From Ruminococcus sp. NK3A76 (GTDB taxonomy: Bacteria > Bacillota > Clostridia > Oscillospirales > Ruminococcaceae): a stretch of DNA of 64,000 bases. The number at the start of each line of letters is the position of its first letter. Position 1 is the stretch's first letter. The stretch covers positions 496,001 to 560,000 of the forward strand of contig NZ_JMMA01000002.1 of assembly GCF_000686125.1 (NCBI RefSeq), read 5' to 3'. This document shows, piece by piece, positions 1 through 7,303 of the stretch. Under the pieces are notes generated by a model, which saw nothing but the letters and a program-made list of their open reading frames with translations, ran no database searches and was not told where the DNA came from. The position numbers and the translations under genes are program-made.

Positions 1-203
1 ACGAGAACGGCAAATACACCGACGAGGAGTTTGAAAGGCTGTTAAACGGCGCTATCTCGCTCGATGTTGACGATATCACCGACAAGGCAGAGGAATACCT
101 TGACAGCAGCAAGAAGGACAGCAAGGACAGCAGCGATAAGTCCGACAGCTCGTCTGAAAGCTCGTCTGAGAGCAAGGCTGACAGCTCCTCCGAGGAGGAC
201 TGA
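1..203 (+). CDS. 3' end of a Ser/Asp-rich protein (partial)
   Basis: The open frame enters from the left edge (codons in phase with position 3) and stops at TGA 201-203. The visible 66 residues include an acidic stretch followed by a low-complexity tail rich in Ser, Asp, Lys and Glu (repeated SSES/KDSSDKSD-like units). Such tails are common at the ends of secreted or membrane-tethered Firmicute proteins. No domain is visible, so no function is assigned. A strong terminator follows directly. Confidence 0.6.
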   Translation, partial: ENGKYTDEEFERLLNGAISLDVDDITDKAEEYLDSSKKDSKDSSDKSDSSSESSSESKADSSSEED

Positions 204-220
204 TACCTGATAAAAAAACT

Positions 221-250
221 GATCCCCCGAGGCTTTCGGGGGATCTTTTT
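221..250 (+). terminator. Rho-independent terminator
   Basis: Arms GATCCCCC (221-228) and GGGGGATC (238-245) form an 8-bp stem, extended by CGA/TTCG-type pairing, followed by TTTTTG. It ends the partial gene at 203. The AAAAAAA at about 212-218 on the other side of the stem means it could also serve the minus-strand gene that ends at 254. Confidence 0.85.
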
Positions 251-253
251 GCT

Positions 254-1468
254 CTATAATTCAATGCCGTTTTTTATCAGCAGCTCTCTTGCGCTCTCGA
301 CCGAGTCGATGCCGGTCTTGTTCTTTACCGGGGCAAATTCCTTCTCACGCTCGACCTCAAAGGCAAGGCAGCTGCTTTGCAGCTTTATCAGGTCAAGCAC
401 CAGCGTCTCGAATTTGTAGGCGTTGGGCTCTTCGGGGCGGATAAGCTCGCCGCTTTCGTTTATGAAGCTCACTTTCTTGAACGCTCTGTGCAGCGGAAGG
501 CTGACACCGGCTGTTCTTCTGAGCTCGTTTATGTTGAAAAGATAATTGAGTATCACGCCGTATTTGTAGGAAAGCGTGCCGTCCTGCATACGCTCTGTCT
601 GCATCTCGGGTGTGAGCTCGTAGTATTCTGCGACCGACGGCCTGCCGTCTTCAAGGCACAGCACGCCGACCTTTTCATCAGGCGATATCTTTGATACTAC
701 CTTTGCGCCGCAGGCACTCTTTGAGTCTATGACTGCCCCTATAAAGCAGGGGTCTGCTATCTTCTGCAGCACATTGTCAACTGCAAAGACATTGAGCCAT
801 TCTATGCCGGCAGAGTTCCTTGCCTGACGGAACACTTCAGAGCGCCTGAGCGATGTATACCAGCCGCCGTTGCCGTTTGGGGCGCAAGCTACTGTGTCTT
901 TTGCACTGAGCATGAGCCTGCCGTTGGTATCAACAGTCGGCAGCTGTTCCTGTACAAAGAAATGGACATATTCCTTGTCGTAGCCGAAATATCCCTGCTG
1001 CTCAAAGAATTCCCTCGTCTCACGGTCGTTATAGCTGCTCGTCATAATAAACAGCGGCAGGGGAGTGCCGGCCGTGGCTGTTACTCTTCTGAGCTCGTTC
1101 ATAAGGCACTCAAAGATGAAAAGCTGCCTGTTAACGCCGATGTTGAACATACCCTTCGGCTTGTCAGACCCAAGGCGTGAGCCCTGCCCTCCTGCGAGCA
1201 GCACAGCACCGACCCTGCCCTGCCTTATGGCTTCAAGGCCTGTTTCGGTGAGTTCTTGGCGCCGGGCGTTTATCTGCTCTGTCGTCATAGCACCCATAGG
1301 CTCAAAGTGCCCTCTTGTCAGCTCACATTCGCCTGCATCGAGCACCGAGAGGTCTATCGAATCTATCTGCTCTGTGAGTTTTCTTTTCTGAAACTCATCA
1401 AGCTCGTCATAGAACCTTAGCAGATGCTCCTGCCCTATGGCGCTTAGCTTATTAAATATATCTACCAT
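254..1468 (-). CDS. UTP--hexose-1-phosphate uridylyltransferase (UDPGP family)
   Basis: The 404-residue protein is a cytoplasmic nucleotidyltransferase of the UDPGP family, which makes UDP-glucose or UDP-N-acetylhexosamine from UTP and the sugar phosphate. The uridyl-binding signature LLAGGQGSRLG lies at residues 90-100 and is followed by the K-P-K-G-M segment. A second conserved block (FAVDNVLQK) falls near residue 230. The length and eukaryote-like signature fit the UDP-N-acetylglucosamine pyrophosphorylase/UDPGP type rather than GalU. The ATG is preceded by GGAGAAG. It has its own promoter (1503-1531) and is transcribed in the same direction as gdhA but separated from it by a terminator. 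Exact sugar specificity cannot be read from sequence alone. Confidence 0.85.
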   Translation of the reverse strand: MVDIFNKLSAIGQEHLLRFYDELDEFQKRKLTEQIDSIDLSVLDAGECELTRGHFEPMGAMTTEQINARRQELTETGLEAIRQGRVGAVLLAGGQGSRLGSDKPKGMFNIGVNRQLFIFECLMNELRRVTATAGTPLPLFIMTSSYNDRETREFFEQQGYFGYDKEYVHFFVQEQLPTVDTNGRLMLSAKDTVACAPNGNGGWYTSLRRSEVFRQARNSAGIEWLNVFAVDNVLQKIADPCFIGAVIDSKSACGAKVVSKISPDEKVGVLCLEDGRPSVAEYYELTPEMQTERMQDGTLSYKYGVILNYLFNINELRRTAGVSLPLHRAFKKVSFINESGELIRPEEPNAYKFETLVLDLIKLQSSCLAFEVEREKEFAPVKNKTGIDSVESARELLIKNGIEL

Positions 1469-1502
1469 ATATCTTCTCCGTAAAATATTATTACTTTATC
1501 TT

Positions 1503-1531
1503 ATTTTAACATATTGCCCGGTGTTTTGCAA
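1503..1531 (-). promoter_or_regulatory. Promoter of the UDPGP gene
   Basis: Minus strand: TTGCAA (1526-1531), 17-bp spacer, TAAAAT (1503-1508). It lies about 35 bp upstream of the UDPGP start codon. Confidence 0.6.
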
Positions 1532-1540
1532 TACCTTTAT

Positions 1541-1582
1541 AAAAATAACAGCCGCCCACGCCCTTGCGGACATGAGCAGCTG
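1541..1582 (-). terminator. Terminator of gdhA
   Basis: On the minus strand a 15-bp stem (1568-1582 with 1549-1563, including several G-U pairs) is capped by a GCAA tetraloop and followed by a U-rich tract from 1541-1548. It lies 36 bp past the gdhA stop codon. Confidence 0.75.
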
Positions 1583-1617
1583 CAATTTATTTCACTTTGA
1601 GGAGGGTGGATAATATA

Positions 1618-2967
1618 TCAGACAACGCCCTGAGCCTTCATAGCCTCAGCAACCTTAAGGAAGCCTGCGATGTTAGCGCCTGCGATGAGGTCATCGCCGA
1701 GACCGTACTCGTGAGCTGCGTCTATGGAAGACTTGAAGATGTTCTTCATTATCTGGTGGAGCTTCTGGTCAACTTCCTCTGCTGTCCAGTTGTATCTCAT
1801 GGAGTTCTGGCTCATTTCAAGGCCGGAAACTGCCACGCCGCCTGCGTTGACAGCCTTGGAAGGACATACGATAGCGCCGTTTTCTCTGAGGTATGTTACA
1901 GCCTCAGCAGTTGTAGGCATATTGGAGACCTCAACATAGTACTTAACGCCGTTAGCGATGATGTTCTTAGCATCGTCAAGAGTTACCTCGTTCTGAGTAG
2001 CACAAGGCATTACGATGTCGACCTTCTGCTCCCAGGGCTTCTTGCCTGCGAAGAAAGGAACGCCGAACTTGTCAGCATAATCCTGAGCTCTGTTTCTGCA
2101 GGATGCTCTCATTTCAAGGAGGTAATCTACCTTCTCGCCTGTGATACCGTCAGCATCATAGATGTAGCCGTCAGGACCGGAGATAGTTACTACCTTGCCG
2201 CCGAGCTCGTTTACCTTCTTGATAGTACCCCAAGCAACGTTACCGAAGCCGGATACTGCGAATGTCTTGCCCTTGATGCTGTCGCCGAAGTGCTCAAGCA
2301 TCTCAACTGTATAGTAAACAGCACCGTAGCCTGTAGCCTCAGGTCTGATGAGCGAGCCGCCGTACTGCATACCCTTGCCTGTGAGCACGCCTACGAATTC
2401 GTTTCTTATTCTCTTGTACTGGCCGAAGAGATAGCCTATCTCTCTGCCGCCTACGCCGATATCGCCGGCAGGAACGTCAGTGTCAGCGCCAACGTGCTTG
2501 CAAAGCTCTGTCATGAAGCTCTGGCAGAATCTCATAACTTCAGCGTCAGACTTGCCCTGGGGATCAAAGTCAGAACCGCCCTTGCCGCCGCCCATGGGGA
2601 GAGAAGTAAGGCTGTTCTTGAATATCTGCTCGAAGCCTAAGAACTTGATAACGGATGCACATACTGTCGGGTGGAATCTCAGACCGCCCTTGTAGGGGCC
2701 TATAGCAGAGTTGAACTGTACTCTGAAGCCTCTGTTTACCTGTACCTTGCCGTTGTCGTCTACCCACGGAACACGGAACATTACCTGTCTCTCAGGCTCA
2801 ACTACTCTGTCGAAAACGCCAGCCTCGATGAGGTCAGGTCTCTTGTCAGCTACAGGAACAAGGCTCTCTAAAACCTCGTAAACTGCCTGGTGGAATTCCT
2901 TCTCGCCGGGATTTCTCTTCTCGACCTGCTCGTATACCTTCTGGAGGTATTCATTCTTAAGTGCCAT
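1618..2967 (-). CDS. gdhA: NADP-specific glutamate dehydrogenase
   Basis: This 449-residue enzyme matches the usual length of hexameric NADP-type GdhA, which assimilates ammonia by converting 2-oxoglutarate to glutamate. Visible motifs are GPYKGGLRFHP near residue 90, the PMGGGKGGSDFDP glutamate-binding block near residue 125, and the VSGFGNVAWG dinucleotide-binding loop near residue 240. The start is set at the ATG at 2967, giving MALKNEYL, because GGGAG sits at the right spacing. The open frame continues upstream to 3039 but that extension has no ribosome site and does not resemble the family. Downstream is a GNRA-capped terminator. The gene appears monocistronic. Confidence 0.95.
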   Translation of the reverse strand: MALKNEYLQKVYEQVEKRNPGEKEFHQAVYEVLESLVPVADKRPDLIEAGVFDRVVEPERQVMFRVPWVDDNGKVQVNRGFRVQFNSAIGPYKGGLRFHPTVCASVIKFLGFEQIFKNSLTSLPMGGGKGGSDFDPQGKSDAEVMRFCQSFMTELCKHVGADTDVPAGDIGVGGREIGYLFGQYKRIRNEFVGVLTGKGMQYGGSLIRPEATGYGAVYYTVEMLEHFGDSIKGKTFAVSGFGNVAWGTIKKVNELGGKVVTISGPDGYIYDADGITGEKVDYLLEMRASCRNRAQDYADKFGVPFFAGKKPWEQKVDIVMPCATQNEVTLDDAKNIIANGVKYYVEVSNMPTTAEAVTYLRENGAIVCPSKAVNAGGVAVSGLEMSQNSMRYNWTAEEVDQKLHQIMKNIFKSSIDAAHEYGLGDDLIAGANIAGFLKVAEAMKAQGVV

Positions 2968-3050
2968 TGTAAAAACTCCCATCATATATTTTTTACTTGC
3001 TGCCCGGCAGGGACTTAAACGTTTCAAGCCCCGGAGCAATCAACGAATAT

Positions 3051-3079
3051 ATTATAGCACATCGTTTTGAATTTTGCAA
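3051..3079 (-). promoter_or_regulatory. Promoter of gdhA
   Basis: Minus strand: TTGCAA (3074-3079), 17-bp spacer, TATAAT (3051-3056), giving a leader of about 75 nt before the gdhA ATG at 2967. The rest of the AT-rich gap 3080-3300 shows only a small hairpin at 3209-3225. Confidence 0.7.
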
Positions 3080-3300
3080 GCCCCTTTTGATAAAAATTCA
3101 GAATTTGATTATTACTTACAATCAAGACGTATAAAATATCAGATTATTAGGGTATTTTTGAATATAAAATGCAGTCTATAAAATATTTCCTGCATTTTTA
3201 GAGTATTTTGCAGGGCGTTCCTGCATATTTGATGTGTAAAAAGCATGAGCCTGCGTTTGTGTTAATTTAACGAAATATTGGCTGCTGACACCCTAAAGTC

Positions 3301-3329
3301 TTGACAAAGGTTTTAGAATGTAATATAAT
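3301..3329 (+). promoter_or_regulatory. Consensus promoter of the PspA-region operon
   Basis: TTGACA (3301-3306), 17-bp spacer, TATAAT (3324-3329): a perfect vegetative sigma-A promoter about 85 bp upstream of the gene at 3415. No other promoter of this quality is seen before 6200, so it probably drives the four genes 3415-6191. Confidence 0.8.
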
Positions 3330-3414
3330 ATGATTGGTGTAGTTTTAACTAATTTGAGAAGGTTTTACATATTTTTTGTGACATATATACAGAGAAAAGA
3401 AAGGGGAATGTGTT

Positions 3415-3942
3415 ATGAGGAATATCAAGGAACTTATTGATGAACAGTTTGGCAAGGATGAGCCTGTGGAGATAGTAAACAAGATAACAGACGGGCTCGA
3501 TATCGAGGTGCCAAAGCCGGCAAGAAAAAAGAAAAGCAGCAACAACCCCGGCAAGGCACAGAATGAGCTTTTGGAGTTCTTTATGGGCTTTCTGCTGTTC
3601 GGCGGCGGGCTCTACTGGGTGTTCAACTCATTCACCGTGAGCTCATCGTGGGGGCATGGCTACTGGGGCATAGGCTCTCTGAGAATGCCTATGGGTACGA
3701 TGCTCATACCGCTTCTTGTGGGCATAGGTCTGCTGTTCTTCTTTGAAAAGAAGGCTATCGGCGGCTTTGTGTGCGCACTGGGCGTGCTGGTGATACTGAT
3801 ATCGCTCATAACGAGCATATCCTTCCACGCAGTGAGCGGAACATTGTTTACATATATCCTTATGTTCGGTATGGTGGCAGCAGGGGCTGCTCTCCTTATA
3901 AAGGTGCTCTTCAAGCCGAACAACAAAAAAAGTGATGACTGA
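3415..3942 (+). CDS. Membrane protein, first gene of PspA-region operon
   Basis: The product has 175 residues. The first about 45 are charged and cytoplasmic in character, ending in a Lys/Arg-rich stretch. Then come about four hydrophobic segments, the first preceded by ELLEFFMGF and the last followed by a basic KPNNKK tail. No catalytic motif or named domain is recognised. AAAGGGG precedes the ATG. It is the first gene after a perfect consensus promoter and lies 15 bp upstream of another membrane protein, in an operon that includes PspA. A role in envelope homeostasis is suggested by context only. Confidence 0.75.
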   Translation: MRNIKELIDEQFGKDEPVEIVNKITDGLDIEVPKPARKKKSSNNPGKAQNELLEFFMGFLLFGGGLYWVFNSFTVSSSWGHGYWGIGSLRMPMGTMLIPLLVGIGLLFFFEKKAIGGFVCALGVLVILISLITSISFHAVSGTLFTYILMFGMVAAGAALLIKVLFKPNNKKSDD

Positions 3943-3957
3943 CGGGTATATTGGCTT

Positions 3958-4578
3958 ATGAATTTTTTATTTGTCGGTTTTGTGCTGATAATCTTGAATA
4001 TCAAACTAAGCCTCTGGGTGACCTATGCGGTCAAGGCACTGGGATTTGTGTTCGCAGCTATCGGTATAGCTGAATATTCGCTGCATGACAGCGGCGTAAA
4101 GGCATACAGCCCCAATGCTGTTGCCTCTGCCCTGATGAACGGCGTGTTCACAGCGGCACTTATCTATGCATCAATAAAGCTCGATGCGAAGTACGTTAAC
4201 TACGCAGGCATAATAGCAGGCGTTTTCTCGACGTTCGTTTCTATCGACTTCCAGAAGCGCATGATGGGGCGTATACTTCGCAGCGGCGAGGGCAAGGTCG
4301 TGGAGGACGCTGAGAACCACCGGCTGCTGATGCCCTTCGTGGCAGATGTCAAGCGCCTTGGCAAGGCGTGGACGAGGCTGACCGTGTCAGTCATCGCAAA
4401 TCTGCTGTTTGATGTATTAAACAGGCTCGTCAGGGTAGAAGCCCTGGTGACGGTGACAGGTCTGCTGCAGGTCGTCACAAAGGTAGTATGTATTGTATTT
4501 GCCATTGCTTTTATAATCAGATTCAATGAGCTGCGTGCCGGCTATGAGAAGACGATGGATAAGCTTGACAATACATAA
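3958..4578 (+). CDS. Membrane protein, second gene of PspA-region operon
   Basis: This 206-residue protein has hydrophobic segments near residues 3-40 and 45-95, a polar stretch around 95-140, and a hydrophobic C-terminal half ending in a short charged tail. No family is recognised. It starts 15 bp after the previous gene and ends 34 bp before the pspA start. The ribosome site is weak, consistent with translational coupling. Its membrane character and position suggest it works with the neighbouring PspA and GIDE-like proteins, but nothing in the sequence gives an activity. Confidence 0.7.
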   Translation: MNFLFVGFVLIILNIKLSLWVTYAVKALGFVFAAIGIAEYSLHDSGVKAYSPNAVASALMNGVFTAALIYASIKLDAKYVNYAGIIAGVFSTFVSIDFQKRMMGRILRSGEGKVVEDAENHRLLMPFVADVKRLGKAWTRLTVSVIANLLFDVLNRLVRVEALVTVTGLLQVVTKVVCIVFAIAFIIRFNELRAGYEKTMDKLDNT

Positions 4579-4612
4579 AATAAAAAATCTATATTATAGG
4601 AGGAATTACATT

Positions 4613-5287
4613 ATGGCTATTTTTGAAAGAATAGGGGATATCCTGAAGGCTAATATCAACGATCTTCTTGATAAGTGCGAAGACCCCGAAAAGATGGTGA
4701 AACAGATAATCATCGACATGGAGAAGGAGGTACAGAACTGCACAAACGCTCTCGGTACCGCTATGGGCTCACAGAGACAGTTAAAGAAGAACCTTGACAA
4801 GGCTAAGGCAGAGAGCGCTGACTGGGAGAACAAGGCAAAGGCTGCTCTTTCCCAGGGCAACCAGGATCTTGCTAAGAAGGCTCTTGAAAGAAAGGTCGCT
4901 GCTGACAAGCAGGCTGAGCAGTATCAGGGTATGTATGACCAGGCTACAGTTCAGGTAGATAACCTTAAGTCTCAGGTAGATGCTCTTAAGAGCAAGCTCG
5001 ACGAGGCAAGAAGCAGACAGTCTATGCTCATTGCACGCTCCAAGATGGCTGATGCAAACGAGAAGATGGCTAAGAGCCTCGGCAATATGGATTCCTCCAG
5101 CGCATTTGCTAAGCTCGACAAGATGGAAGAAAAGATCGAGAGCAAGGAAGCTAAGGCTGACGCATTCGCTGACCTCGCAGGCACAGTTACAGGCCCTGCT
5201 GATGAGTTCGCACAGCTCGAGAAGGACAGCGCTGTTGACGCAGAGCTCGCAAGACTTATGGCTGAAATGGGCCAGTCACCCTCATGA
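4613..5287 (+). CDS. PspA/IM30 family membrane-stress protein
   Basis: The 224-residue product is almost wholly alpha-helical and charged, as expected for PspA/IM30 (ESCRT-III-like) proteins that form scaffolds on the inner membrane face. The N-terminus MAIFERIGDILKANIND is the amphipathic membrane-binding helix, followed by the DPEKMVKQII region typical of the family and long coiled-coil helices. The start at 4613 is chosen because AGGAGG lies 8 bp upstream; the frame is open to 4526 but overlaps the preceding gene. It sits between membrane proteins and a GIDE-like protein. A 13-bp hairpin separates it from the next gene. Confidence 0.9.
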   Translation: MAIFERIGDILKANINDLLDKCEDPEKMVKQIIIDMEKEVQNCTNALGTAMGSQRQLKKNLDKAKAESADWENKAKAALSQGNQDLAKKALERKVAADKQAEQYQGMYDQATVQVDNLKSQVDALKSKLDEARSRQSMLIARSKMADANEKMAKSLGNMDSSSAFAKLDKMEEKIESKEAKADAFADLAGTVTGPADEFAQLEKDSAVDAELARLMAEMGQSPS

Positions 5288-5311
5288 TCGACTAATAATC
5301 TATGAACTTGT

Positions 5312-5344
5312 ATTCTCCATTCCCTGCACCCGGGAATGGAGAAT
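5312..5344 (+). other. Intergenic hairpin after pspA
   Basis: Perfect 13-bp stem (5312-5324 with 5332-5344) and 7-nt loop between pspA and the next gene. No U-tract follows, so it is more likely an mRNA-stability element, partial attenuator or processing site than a full terminator. Confidence 0.6.
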
Positions 5345-5372
5345 ATTTAAGAAATAAGGGAGAAATCGTAAT

Positions 5373-6191
5373 ATGGCCTTTGTTATAATAGGTTTGCTGC
5401 TTATCGCACTGGGCGTTTATCTTGCGTATTTTCAGCGCAGGAAAACAGGTGATGCCCTGCTCGATATCCAGGCAACACAGACATCAACTATCGCCGATGT
5501 AAAGGAATCTATGGCTGATATGGCTTCTATCAGCGACACCTACAGAGAATACTGTGAGCTCAAAGGTACAGTCAAGTCAAAGAATCCTCAGAAGGCTCCC
5601 TTCTCGCAGAAGGACGCAGCTTTTTATAAGGCTGAGACCTACCGTGTTTACGAGGAGGAGCAGATAGTTACTGACAGCGAGGGAAACAGGACAAAGAAGC
5701 TCGTCAAGAAGGAAGAAAAGATAAGCGAGGAAGAATCGGGCGAGGAGCTTATCCTTACCGATGCCAACGGCGACTCTATCAATATGGAGACTGTCGGCGT
5801 TTCAGGCGCTTTTGACCTTGTAAAGACTGCTGACCGCTTTGAGCCTGTAAACTCCTATAATGAGAACAATTTTTTCCAGAACCCGAGAAGGCGCTTTACC
5901 AGCTTCAACGGCGGCGGCTTCGGCAGCGGTTCGAGAATGCTCGGCTACAGAATGGTAGAATATGCTTTCCTTACAGGGCAGAGACTCTATCTGCTCGGTG
6001 ATGCGTATATGAACGCAGGACAGCTTACCTTCGGCAAGCCTACCGAGAAGGGCAAGCAGTATATTGTTACAGCCAAGAGCGAGGAGGAACTCGTAAGCTC
6101 CAAGGAATCCGCAAAGAAGGCGGCTTTCTTCGGCGGTATCGCCTGTGCTGTCATAGGCGTTATCATGATAATCACCGGCATTGTAAAGTAA
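5373..6191 (+). CDS. GIDE/BAM-like two-TM membrane protein
   Basis: This 272-residue protein has a transmembrane helix at each end (about 1-21 and 248-271), with a soluble middle domain of mixed charged and beta-type sequence. The layout, with phrases such as APFSQKDAAFYKAETYRVYEEE and a later RLYLLGDAYMN block, resembles bacterial GIDE (BAM, beside-a-membrane) domain proteins, which are often encoded near LemA or membrane-stress genes. There is no RING domain. AAGGGAG precedes the ATG. It is the last gene of the PspA operon and is followed by a terminator. The family call rests on architecture and is moderate. Confidence 0.6.
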   Translation: MAFVIIGLLLIALGVYLAYFQRRKTGDALLDIQATQTSTIADVKESMADMASISDTYREYCELKGTVKSKNPQKAPFSQKDAAFYKAETYRVYEEEQIVTDSEGNRTKKLVKKEEKISEEESGEELILTDANGDSINMETVGVSGAFDLVKTADRFEPVNSYNENNFFQNPRRRFTSFNGGGFGSGSRMLGYRMVEYAFLTGQRLYLLGDAYMNAGQLTFGKPTEKGKQYIVTAKSEEELVSSKESAKKAAFFGGIACAVIGVIMIITGIVK

Positions 6192-6213
6192 GAACCATAA
6201 GAATCATAAAACA

Positions 6214-6255
6214 GGGACGCTGTTCCTTACGGCGTCCCGTGATTTTTGTTTTTGG
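6214..6255 (+). terminator. Terminator of the PspA-region operon
   Basis: GGGACGC (6214-6220) pairs with GCGTCCC (6232-6238), followed by TGATTTTTGTTTTT. Confidence 0.8.
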
Positions 6256-6256
6256 G

Positions 6257-6305
6257 TCTGTCGGTGTGCGCAAGACAAGGCTTAGTGCTTGCGGATACCG
6301 ACAGA
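6257..6305 (+). repeat. Large dyad in the leader of the glycosyltransferase operon
   Basis: Arms 6257-6274 and 6288-6305: TCTGTCGGT pairs with ACCGACAGA and CGCAAG with CTTGCG, interrupted by a symmetric 3-nt internal loop, around a 13-nt apical loop. No U-run follows. It lies between a terminator and the ATG at 6341, so it may be an operator or a leader RNA structure. Confidence 0.55.
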
Positions 6306-6340
6306 TACAAAAACATCATATAAAGCAAGGAGAATGAAAC

Positions 6341-7303
6341 GTGGCAAAAAGACTGCTTTCTATAGTTATACCAAGCTATAACGAGGAAGGAAACGTGCAG
6401 AACACCGCAGAGGTAGTGTCGCAGATAATGAGAGAGAACGGCATACCCTTCGAGCTGGTGTTCGTAAACGACGGCTCAAAGGACAGCACATGGGACAAGC
6501 TGTGCGAGCTTTCAAAAATGAACCCGAATGTCGTTGCGGTGAACTTTTCGAGGAATTTCGGCAAGGAAGCCGCTATCTTCGCAGGACTTAAAACTGCAAG
6601 GGGAGATGCCGTGGTGCTTATGGACTGCGACCTTCAGCACCCGCCGCAGACGATAGTTGAAATGTACAATATCTGGAAAAACAACGACGTTGACGTGGTC
6701 GAGGGCAGAAAAAAGAGCCGTGGCAAGGAAAATGGGCTGTATAAGGCCTTTTCACTGTGGTTTTATAAGCTCATTGGCGACAGCTCCGGCCTTGATATGC
6801 AGGACGCTTCTGATTTCAAGCTGCTTGATCGGACAGTTGTTGACAGCCTTAATGCTATGCCTGAGAGACTTACATTTTTCAGGGCTATGTCGAGCTGGGT
6901 CGGCTATAAGACAGAGAAGGTCTTCTTCGAGGTCGCTGACCGTGCAGAGGGCGAGAGCAAGTGGAACGTAAAGTCGCTCATAAAATACGCTATAAATTCG
7001 ATAACATCATTTACCAGCGCACCGCTGCATATAGTTACCTTCTGCGGTGTCATAACATTCCTTATCTCGCTTATCCTGGGTGTGCATACGCTTGTCAACA
7101 AGATACTCGGCAACAGTGCGGCAGGCTTCTCGACAGTTATCATCCTGCAGCTGCTCACATCGAGTATAATAATGTTCAGCTTAGGCATAATCGGCTATTA
7201 CCTTGCCAAGATATATGAGGAGATAAAAAAACGCCCACGCTTTATTATCCGAAGCGTGATGAGGGACGGGCGTGAGCAGAACGGAGAGAAAGACGACGTA
7301 TGA
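6341..7303 (+). CDS. Family 2 glycosyltransferase (CsbB/GtrB-like)
   Basis: The 320-residue protein begins with a GT-A domain of the polyprenyl-phosphate sugar transferase type: IPSYNEEGN at about 10-18, a DGSKDS nucleotide-binding segment, and the metal-binding DCDLQHPP near residue 93. Two hydrophobic helices follow at about 230-300 and the C-terminus is basic. Such enzymes load a sugar from a nucleotide donor onto undecaprenyl phosphate on the inner membrane face. The stop codon overlaps the next start by ATGA, so translation with the YfhO gene is coupled. In Bacillus subtilis CsbB and YfhO act together in lipoteichoic acid glycosylation; the same role here is inference. AGGAG precedes the start. 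Confidence 0.88.
   Translation: MAKRLLSIVIPSYNEEGNVQNTAEVVSQIMRENGIPFELVFVNDGSKDSTWDKLCELSKMNPNVVAVNFSRNFGKEAAIFAGLKTARGDAVVLMDCDLQHPPQTIVEMYNIWKNNDVDVVEGRKKSRGKENGLYKAFSLWFYKLIGDSSGLDMQDASDFKLLDRTVVDSLNAMPERLTFFRAMSSWVGYKTEKVFFEVADRAEGESKWNVKSLIKYAINSITSFTSAPLHIVTFCGVITFLISLILGVHTLVNKILGNSAAGFSTVIILQLLTSSIIMFSLGIIGYYLAKIYEEIKKRPRFIIRSVMRDGREQNGEKDDV

Noticed and set aside
1597-2640. 347-codon plus-strand open frame
   Set aside because: Lies entirely opposite gdhA, whose conserved motifs are clear; the composition is that of an antisense shadow.
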